Assembly: GCA_022827325.1 (NCBI GenBank)
Contig: JAJDTE010000119.1
Location: 1-15,831 of the forward strand
DNA: 15,831 nucleotides
Direction of reading: 5' to 3'
Source of the DNA: VYFG01 sp022827325
Lineage (GTDB): Bacteria; Pseudomonadota; Gammaproteobacteria; Arenicellales; Poriferihabitantaceae
The position numbers and the translations under genes were made by a program. A model generated the notes under the pieces. It was not told the DNA's origin. It did no database searches and saw only the letters and a program-made list of their open reading frames with translations. How positions within the stretch are numbered: position 1 is the first letter of the stretch; each line of letters starts with the position of its first letter. Shown here in pieces: positions 7,341 through 13,253 of the stretch.

Positions 7341-8219
7341 CTATGCCTGATCCCAGTATTCGCCCAGTTCGTGGCGACAGCTTTCAATCTTCTCGATGTG
7401 ATGCACGATCGACCGGTCTCCGCGCGCCACGATCATGCCCATCAGCATCTCCACCAGGGCCGTGGTCGCCACATAGGAGTCGAAGAAACCCGGGCTGCGA
7501 TTCGGGGCGAGCAGAACGATGGTCGAGTAGGCGGCAAGCGGGGAAGTGCGGCTGTCGGTAATTCCAACCACCCGGACCCCCGTTTCGTAGGCGCGCTTGG
7601 CTACCTTTATGGTGTCGGCCGCGCAGGGCCTGAGGGAAATCGCGACCAGGGCATCGTCGGGGTTCAGTCCCGCCACGCGGTCCGAAAGCTCGCCGTTGAG
7701 CCTGGTCACCAGGTTCCAGTTGCGAAAGCACATTGCCGCGATGTATTGAAGGTAGTCCGCGAATGCATAGGAGGCATGCATGCCGACAACGGTGACGTTG
7801 CGCGCCTCTTCCAGGATGCCGAGCGCGGACACGACCGCATTGCGGTCCAGATTCTTGAACAGGCCGTCCAGGTTGGAAATGCTGGCGCGGTGAAACGTGT
7901 CGATGGTTTTTTCGAATTCCGAATCGCTGGCAGCCGCCTGGAGCTGGCCGGCCTTCTGCGGATAGCTGACCGATATTTCGTTGACGCTGTTTCGATAGAT
8001 CTCGCGGAATTCATTGTAGCCGCTGAAGCCGAGCGTACGGGCGAGCCGGTTCATGTTGCTCGGCAATACGCCGGCCCGGGTTGCGACCTGCCGCATGGAC
8101 AGGGTTGCGACATCGCTCGGATGTTCCAGTATGTAGGCGGCGCACTTCTGAAGCTGTCGGCTCAGGTTCGGAAATGCAAGTGTCAGGCGTTCTGCTCCAT
8201 CTTCATATTGCAAACGCAT
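7341..8219 (-). CDS. MurR/RpiR-family transcriptional regulator (HTH + SIS)
   Basis: A 292-residue regulator with the RpiR layout: an N-terminal helix-turn-helix at about 1-78 (ATLSMRQVATRAGVLPSNMNRLARTLGFSGYNEF contains the recognition helix) and a SIS effector domain at about 125-265. I start at the ATG at 8219 because GGAG lies 6 bases upstream; a TTG at 8231 in the same frame is less likely. The SIS loops are atypical: GMHAS (147-150) replaces GxGxS, and ISLRPCAADT (194-203) replaces the usual SGxT phosphosugar loop, so a sugar phosphate is unlikely to be its ligand. It is the only regulator in the window and sits centrally, so it probably controls the uptake genes on both sides and possibly itself. 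Confidence 0.94.
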   Translation of the reverse strand: MRLQYEDGAERLTLAFPNLSRQLQKCAAYILEHPSDVATLSMRQVATRAGVLPSNMNRLARTLGFSGYNEFREIYRNSVNEISVSYPQKAGQLQAAASDSEFEKTIDTFHRASISNLDGLFKNLDRNAVVSALGILEEARNVTVVGMHASYAFADYLQYIAAMCFRNWNLVTRLNGELSDRVAGLNPDDALVAISLRPCAADTIKVAKRAYETGVRVVGITDSRTSPLAAYSTIVLLAPNRSPGFFDSYVATTALVEMLMGMIVARGDRSIVHHIEKIESCRHELGEYWDQA

Positions 8220-8246
8220 CGTAGGCTCCAAATGGACGACGAATGA

Positions 8247-8276
8247 AACTTAGCCGAATTATTCTGTTGTGGTCAA
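8247..8276 (-). promoter_or_regulatory. Candidate promoter of the RpiR regulator with embedded palindrome
   Basis: On the minus strand TTGACC (8276-8271, 5 of 6 to the -35 consensus) is followed after 18 bases by TAAGTT (8252-8247), a poor -10. Within the spacer lies GAAT-T-ATTC (8256-8264), a perfect 4+4 palindrome. Its place between the two boxes would suit autorepression. The weak -10 keeps confidence low. Confidence 0.33.
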
Positions 8277-8314
8277 TTCGCTGCCGACGGGCCCGGGCAG
8301 GTCCCGAAGGCAGG

Positions 8315-8346
8315 CGGCAGGGAGTCCGGAACGGGACACCCTGCCG
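8315..8346. repeat. Strong 8+4-bp hairpin between the regulator and binding-protein genes
   Basis: CGGCAGGG (8315-8322) pairs perfectly with CCCTGCCG (8339-8346). Inside it, after an A-A mismatch, GTCC (8324-8327) pairs with GGAC (8334-8337) around a 6-base loop. It lies 50 bases before the second hairpin (8397-8432) that follows the binding-protein gene. It may be a tandem 3'-end structure for that gene or part of the regulator's upstream region. No T-run on either side. Confidence 0.5.
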
Positions 8347-8396
8347 AAGACCGTAGTTGGGTTATCGACCTTGCCGGAGTGACGGACAGGCGAATG

Positions 8397-8432
8397 CCGG
8401 ATGAGGCCGCTTTACCCCGCGGCCCCATCCGG
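8397..8432 (-). terminator. 14-bp hairpin after the binding-protein gene
   Basis: In the leftward transcript CCGGATGGGGCCGC pairs with GCGGCCUCAUCCGG over 14 bp with one G-U pair and an 8-base loop, starting 6 bases after the stop codon at 8439. On the other strand the same site has an A-C mismatch, so the structure is optimised for leftward RNA. No U-tract follows. This is the most stable hairpin in the window and the likeliest 3' end of the binding-protein mRNA. Confidence 0.6.
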
Positions 8433-8438
8433 AGCCGG

Positions 8439-9530
8439 TCAGTCCGAGGCCAGCCACACGTTGAAGCGTTCGTTCAGCTGGTCGCCGTAGTCCGCCCAGA
8501 AAACCGAATTTGCCCGGATGCCCACGGCAAGGTGTTCCGGTACCGACGGCAGGTGTTTTTTCAGGTCATCGGAAATCAGTTCGTTGCCCGAACGCCTGGC
8601 CGGGCCGTAGGAGATGTGGTCCGTCAGGTCCGCCAGCCGCTGGGCTGAAGTGGCGAACCGGATGAATTCCAGCGCCTGGTCCCTGTTGGGCGAGCCCTTG
8701 GGGATTACGAAGGCGGCATAGTCCCAGATCTGGCCATCCCAGATGATCTCGAAGGGTTGTCCCTCCTTCACGATCGCGTTGTACAGCCTTCCGTTGTAGG
8801 CTGATGTCATGGCGACCTCGCCGTCGGCCAGCATCTGTGGCGGCTGGGCGCCGGCCTCCCACCACAGTACATGACTCTTGATGGTGTCGAGCTTGCCGAA
8901 CGCCCGGTCGACGCCTTCCTGGGTTGCCAGCACCTCATACACCTCCTCCCGGGGCACGCCATCGGCCATCAGCGCCCAGGCCAGGTTGACCTGCGGCGAC
9001 TTTCGCATGCCGCGTTTGCCGGGATACGCCTCGACATCGAAGAAGTCCTTGATGGAGGTCGGGGTGCCGGAGGGGAACTTGTTCTTGTCGTAGGCGAAGA
9101 CATTGGACCAGATGTAGCTGGCGATTCCGCAATCATGCAGGGCTTCATCGTAGAAGTCCTCTTCGACGGACGTTCCGTCGGGAGCCGCTTCCAGCGCACT
9201 CAACGGAATCTCCTCCAGCAGGCCTTCGGCACAACCGAGTTCTGCGTCGACGAGGTTGGAGTCAATCACGTCCCAGGTGACGTTTCCGGACTCGATCTGG
9301 GCTTTCACCTGGGCCATTCCGCCGTTGTAGACCTCGGTTGCGATGGTCACTCCCATGGATTCCTGGAACGGGTCCTCCATCGAGGCCTTGATCGCCGCGC
9401 TCAGTGCGCCGCCCCATCCCACGACGACAAGGTCGCGGGCCTCGGCCTGGGCGGGTGAAAAGAGGGTAACGGCCGCGACGAGCGCCGTGCTTGCGCCCGT
9501 GGCGAATTGCTTGCTGCTGATGATCGGCAT
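8439..9530 (-). CDS. potD: ABC transporter periplasmic binding protein, PotD/PotF-like
   Basis: A 363-residue exported solute-binding protein of the spermidine/putrescine class; the symbol is used as a family name, not a proven substrate. The ATG at 9530 is chosen because GGAGG lies 7 bases upstream, and the product opens with a signal peptide (hydrophobic core about 13-25, cleavage after AQA near 29). The mature protein starts with a beta-strand, RDLVVVGWGGALSAA, typical of PotD-like proteins. Later landmarks are SYIWSNVFAYDKNKF, the SIKDFFDVEAYPGKRGM segment and WDYAAFVIPKGSPN. It is transcribed divergently from its presumed ATPase and permease genes, 411 bases away. PotD relatives bind polyamines, GABA, opines and other cationic amino compounds. 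A 14-bp hairpin follows the stop. Confidence 0.93.
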   Translation of the reverse strand: MPIISSKQFATGASTALVAAVTLFSPAQAEARDLVVVGWGGALSAAIKASMEDPFQESMGVTIATEVYNGGMAQVKAQIESGNVTWDVIDSNLVDAELGCAEGLLEEIPLSALEAAPDGTSVEEDFYDEALHDCGIASYIWSNVFAYDKNKFPSGTPTSIKDFFDVEAYPGKRGMRKSPQVNLAWALMADGVPREEVYEVLATQEGVDRAFGKLDTIKSHVLWWEAGAQPPQMLADGEVAMTSAYNGRLYNAIVKEGQPFEIIWDGQIWDYAAFVIPKGSPNRDQALEFIRFATSAQRLADLTDHISYGPARRSGNELISDDLKKHLPSVPEHLAVGIRANSVFWADYGDQLNERFNVWLASD

Positions 9531-9941
9531 GGCTAGTCCTCCGGTGTTGGTGGCATGGATCTGTTGGCCCGGCCGACGCGCATGGGCACGCAGCCGGAAG
9601 GAAACAATAGCAGAAAGACAACGTATGATCAATAAATATGAATTAATAAATCAAATGTTGTATTTTAGGCTGAATCTGCTATGATGAGAGACGAATACGC
9701 AGAACCCGGGGTGAATCACGGCTTCGGCCAAGGTGGTCCAGGGCAGCATGACGATCTCGAACAGAACCCAAGTCGGCCATGCGGTGGGCGATAGCAAGAA
9801 AAACTGCCCCGATGCAGTAGTGGCGCGGGTTCGTCACCATGCGGAAAGACGGCAGGCAGCAGCCCCCCATCGGTTCACCCGGTTGCGGTCCGTGCCGGGA
9901 TCCCCCGCTAATCCGAGAACGAAACCAGGGAGCGTGATGGC
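9531..9941. other. Divergent intergenic region with AT-rich island
   Basis: This 411-base stretch separates the leftward binding-protein gene from the rightward ATPase gene and carries no convincing gene. Bases 9600-9690 are strikingly AT-rich against the G+C-rich surroundings and include two copies of AATAAAT spaced 14 bases apart (9631-9637 and 9645-9651). This is the natural place for promoters in both directions and for the regulator's operator. If the candidate rightward promoter at 9658-9685 is real, the ATPase mRNA has a leader of about 250 nt. I looked for a known riboswitch or tRNA fold in that leader and recognised none. Confidence 0.7.
9658..9685 (+). promoter_or_regulatory. Candidate sigma-70 promoter for the ABC/dehydrogenase operon
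   Basis: TTGTAT (9658-9663) and TATGAT (9680-9685, 5 of 6 to the -10 consensus) are separated by 16 bases at the right border of the AT-rich island. The -35 box is weak (TTG conserved), which fits a regulated promoter. It points towards the ATPase gene at 9942. Confidence 0.4.
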
Positions 9942-11030
9942 ATGAACTCCGAACATCAATTCGTGCGTTTCGAGGATGTCCAGAAGAGCTATGACGGTGA
10001 AACCCTGGTCGTGAAGGGACTCAATCTCGACATCGCCCAGGGTGAATTCGTCACGATGCTCGGCCCGTCGGGCTCGGGAAAGACCACCTGCCTGATGATG
10101 CTGGCGGGATTCGAGACCGCCACCCACGGTGAAATCTATCTTGACGGCATGCCCGTCAACCGGGTCGCGCCGCACAGGCGCAATATCGGTGTGGTGTTCC
10201 AGAATTACGCGCTGTTTCCGCACATGACGGTGGCGGAGAACCTGGCCTACCCGCTCAAGGTCCGCAAGGTGTCGAAGGCGGAGACCGAGACAAGGGTCGG
10301 GCAGGCGCTCCAGATGGTCCGGCTCGAGGATTTCGGTTCGCGCCGGCCGGGCCAGCTGTCCGGTGGCCAGAAACAGCGGGTGGCCGTGGCGCGCGCCCTC
10401 GTGTTCGGACCGCAACTGGTGCTGATGGATGAACCCCTCGGCGCGCTCGACCGGCAGCTGCGCGAACAGATGCAGTACGAGATCAAGCACATTCACGAGC
10501 AACTCGGGGTGACCGTCGTGTACGTGACCCACGACCAGTCCGAGGCGCTGACCATGTCAAACCGCGTGGCGGTATTCGACGGCGGCATCATCCAGCAGAT
10601 CGCCACGCCGGACGAGCTGTACGAGCAGCCGGAGAATTCCTTCGTCGCACAGTTCATCGGTGAAAACAACCGGCTGCTTGGCACTGTGGAGACCTCGGAT
10701 GACCGGTATTGCCGGGTCAGGCTGGAGTCGGGCGAAGTCGTCAGGGCCCTCGCCGTCAACATTTCGGGGGTGGGCGCAGCGGCATCGCTCTCGCTTAGGC
10801 CCGAACGTGTCAAGATCAATCCCGATTCCGCCTCCCTGGACAACAGGATCTCCGGCAAGGTAGAGGAACTGATCTATCTCGGCGACCATATCCGGACCCG
10901 CGCGCGGGTGGCGGGACACGATGATTTCATCGTGAAGATTCCGAACGATTCCGACCATCCGCCACTCGCGGAGGGGGATACGGTCGAGTTCGGATGGAAA
11001 GCCGACGATTGCCGTGGACTGGATGCCTGA
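9942..11030 (+). CDS. potA: ABC transporter ATP-binding protein, PotA-like
   Basis: A 362-residue ATPase energising the Pot-type importer at the inner face of the membrane; the symbol names the family. All nucleotide-binding motifs are intact: Walker A GPSGSGKTT (41-49), Q-loop Q87 (VFQNYALFPHM), signature LSGGQ (139-143), Walker B LVLMDEP with D163/E164, D-loop GALD, and switch His197 (YVTHDQSEA). Residues from about 240 form the C-terminal TOBE domain (LSLRPERVKI), which in this family contributes to regulation and assembly. ATG at 9942 is preceded by AGGGAG 9 bases upstream. The first permease starts 38 bases after the stop. Length and motif order are standard for the spermidine/putrescine/iron ABC subfamily. 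Confidence 0.97.
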   Translation: MNSEHQFVRFEDVQKSYDGETLVVKGLNLDIAQGEFVTMLGPSGSGKTTCLMMLAGFETATHGEIYLDGMPVNRVAPHRRNIGVVFQNYALFPHMTVAENLAYPLKVRKVSKAETETRVGQALQMVRLEDFGSRRPGQLSGGQKQRVAVARALVFGPQLVLMDEPLGALDRQLREQMQYEIKHIHEQLGVTVVYVTHDQSEALTMSNRVAVFDGGIIQQIATPDELYEQPENSFVAQFIGENNRLLGTVETSDDRYCRVRLESGEVVRALAVNISGVGAAASLSLRPERVKINPDSASLDNRISGKVEELIYLGDHIRTRARVAGHDDFIVKIPNDSDHPPLAEGDTVEFGWKADDCRGLDA

Positions 11031-11068
11031 CTTCGTGGGATCGGCCGCGTGAACCGGGCTCGGGTTTC

Positions 11069-12331
11069 ATGACCGCGCAATCGGACAATCCGCCGACGAT
11101 TCTGGCCGATGACGGGGTGCCCCTGAAGCAGAAGATGGCGCGTGCCGAGCGCCGCAACAAGCTGCTGTTTCTCGGCCTTAGCCTGCCGCTGCTCGCCTTT
11201 GTCACCATCACCTTCATCGTCCCGATCGGTATCATGATGGTCCGGTCGGTCCACATCCCGATTGCGGTGGAGACCGTGCCGCGAACGCTCGAGGCGCTGC
11301 GTGACTGGGACCGGGCTGAAGCGCCGGACGAGGCGACGTTCCGTACACTCGCGGGCGAGCTGCTGGCGGCGCGTGAAACCGGCACCGTCGGTAAACTGGC
11401 AACCCAGGTCAACTATGTCCTGCCGGGTTCGAGGAGTACATTCACGCGCACCGTGCGGCGCCTGCAGCGTCATGGCGGCGGCGAATTCAAGGAATTCATG
11501 GTCGGGGTCGATCCGCGGTGGGCTTCCACCGAGATCTGGGCCGCGCTGCGCAACCTGGATTCCCGCCTTTCGGTGCTCAACTACCTGACGGCATTCGACC
11601 ACCGATTCGACACGGACGGCGATTTCGTGCCGCGGGACGAGAAGGAACGCATCTATGTCCCACTCCTTGTGAAGACCATCGGGATGAGCCTGCTGATCAC
11701 GGTCATCTGCATTCTCCTGGCCTATCCGATCTCCTACCAGCTCGCCAACCTGCCTGCACGCACGGCGAATCTCCTGATGATCCTCGTTCTGCTGCCCTTC
11801 TGGACATCGCTCCTGGTGCGCACGACGTCATGGATCGTGCTGCTGCAGTCCCAGGGCACGATCAACGACATCCTGGTCTGGCTCGGTGTGGTGGACGACG
11901 ATTCCCGGATCCAGATGATCTACAACATGTTCGGAACCGTGGTTGCCATGGTGCACATCATGCTCCCGTTCATGGTCCTGCCGCTGTACAGCGTCATGAA
12001 AGGCATACCGCCCGACTACATACGCGCCGCCGAGTCCCTCGGGGCGACCCGCTCCCGGGCCTTCGTGACGGTTTACCTGCCGCAGACCGTGCCGGGCATC
12101 GGCGCGGGTTCGATCCTTGTCTTCATCCTGAGCATCGGCTACTACATCACGCCGGCCCTGGTCGGTGGACGTACAGGACAGTTCATCAGCAACGCGATCG
12201 CCTATCACATGCAACAGTCGCTGAACTGGGGTCTGGCGGCAGCGCTCGGCTGCGTTCTGCTCGTATGCGTACTTGCCATGTACTGGCTTTACAGCCGCTT
12301 CGTCGGCATCGACAACATGAAAATGGGGTGA
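11069..12331 (+). CDS. potB: ABC transporter permease, PotB-like, with large periplasmic insertion
   Basis: First inner-membrane permease of the importer, 420 residues against about 285 for ordinary PotB. TM1 lies at about 33-57. It is followed by an extra soluble, charged segment of about 135 residues (62-196), then the usual membrane core from 201 (TM2 201-222, others near 232-250, 284-308, 344-365 and 387-407). The EAA loop that docks on the ATPase is YIRAAESLGATRSRAF (317-332). I prefer the ATG at 11069 (MTAQSDN) over an in-frame ATG at 10994, which would overlap potA by 37 bases; neither has a strong ribosome-binding site. The second permease follows at once. The insertion should face the periplasm and might touch the binding protein or substrate (inference). 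Confidence 0.93.
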   Translation: MTAQSDNPPTILADDGVPLKQKMARAERRNKLLFLGLSLPLLAFVTITFIVPIGIMMVRSVHIPIAVETVPRTLEALRDWDRAEAPDEATFRTLAGELLAARETGTVGKLATQVNYVLPGSRSTFTRTVRRLQRHGGGEFKEFMVGVDPRWASTEIWAALRNLDSRLSVLNYLTAFDHRFDTDGDFVPRDEKERIYVPLLVKTIGMSLLITVICILLAYPISYQLANLPARTANLLMILVLLPFWTSLLVRTTSWIVLLQSQGTINDILVWLGVVDDDSRIQMIYNMFGTVVAMVHIMLPFMVLPLYSVMKGIPPDYIRAAESLGATRSRAFVTVYLPQTVPGIGAGSILVFILSIGYYITPALVGGRTGQFISNAIAYHMQQSLNWGLAAALGCVLLVCVLAMYWLYSRFVGIDNMKMG

Positions 12332-12339
12332 CGGCCGGC

Positions 12340-13194
12340 ATGTTCGCAAGACTTCCCGCCTACATCACCCCGCTCGGGCGCGCGAAGCACGTCGCGTTCA
12401 GGCTGGCCTGCGCGGCCATCTACCTGTTCCTGATCGCGCCCATCCTGGTGATCATCCCCCTGTCGTTCAATGCCGAGCCGTACTTCACCTTCACCGAGGG
12501 CATGCTTCGGTTGGACCCTGACGCCTTTTCGCTGCGCTGGTACACCCAGATCGGCGCGGACGAAAACTGGATCAAGTCAATCCGCAACAGCTTCATCATC
12601 GGGCTTCCCGCGACCGCACTGGCAACCACGCTCGGTACGATCGCGGCTCTCGGTCTGAGCCGGGAACGGATGCCCGCCCGCACCGCGATCATGGCGGTCC
12701 TGCTGTCGCCCATGATCGTGCCGGTGATCATCAGTGCTTCCGGCATGTACTTCTTCTATTCCGGCCTTGGCCTGTCGCAAACCTATTTCAGCCTGATTCT
12801 CGCGCATACGGTGCTCGGAACCCCCTTCGTGGTGATCACGGTTACCGCAACGCTCTCGGGATTCGACCATACGCTGACACGGGCCTCCGCGAGCCTCGGG
12901 GCGACCCCGTCCCGTACGTTTTTCAGCATTACCGTGCCGATCATACTGCCCGGGGTGATTTCCGGGGCCCTGTTCGCCTTCATCACCTCCTTCGACGAGG
13001 TCGTGGCCGTGCTGTTTCTTGCCGGCGCCGAGCAGCGTACCGTCCCGCGCCAGATGTGGGCCGGCATCAGAGAACAGATCAGTCCGACCATTCTCGCGGT
13101 TGCGACGCTGTTGATTCTTCTTTCGGTGATTCTTCTGCTGATGCTAGAATTGCTCCGCCGCCGCAACGAACGGCTGCGGGGCATCCAGGCCTGA
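12340..13194 (+). CDS. potC: ABC transporter permease, PotC-like
   Basis: Second inner-membrane permease, 284 residues, close to the usual PotC length. Hydrophobic segments are at about 21-42, 84-106, 114-138, 147-170, 198-217 and 250-271. The EAA loop is LTRASASLGATPSRTFFSITVP (179-200), which contacts the ATPase. I choose the ATG at 12340, with GGGGTGA about 8 bases upstream. An in-frame GTG at 12328 overlaps the stop of the preceding gene and would add four residues, so the two permeases are translationally coupled either way. The conserved end with FDEVVAVLFLAG is typical of PotC. Together with PotA, PotB and the divergent PotD-like protein this makes a complete importer. Confidence 0.95.
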   Translation: MFARLPAYITPLGRAKHVAFRLACAAIYLFLIAPILVIIPLSFNAEPYFTFTEGMLRLDPDAFSLRWYTQIGADENWIKSIRNSFIIGLPATALATTLGTIAALGLSRERMPARTAIMAVLLSPMIVPVIISASGMYFFYSGLGLSQTYFSLILAHTVLGTPFVVITVTATLSGFDHTLTRASASLGATPSRTFFSITVPIILPGVISGALFAFITSFDEVVAVLFLAGAEQRTVPRQMWAGIREQISPTILAVATLLILLSVILLLMLELLRRRNERLRGIQA

Positions 13195-13253
13195 TCACCG
13201 GAACCCACCCGCCCCCGCCTGCCTAGCCGTAACACCCCGGTTGTATTTCGCCA

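Noticed and set aside
9690..9941. Glycine riboswitch in the leader, prompted by the GcvT-containing operon
   Set aside because: No paired aptamer cores or recognisable conserved loops seen; the pairings found are long-range and weak.
9733..9945. Small 70-residue rightward reading frame in the divergent region
   Set aside because: No ribosome-binding site, no recognisable motif, and it runs into the potA start; treated as leader sequence.
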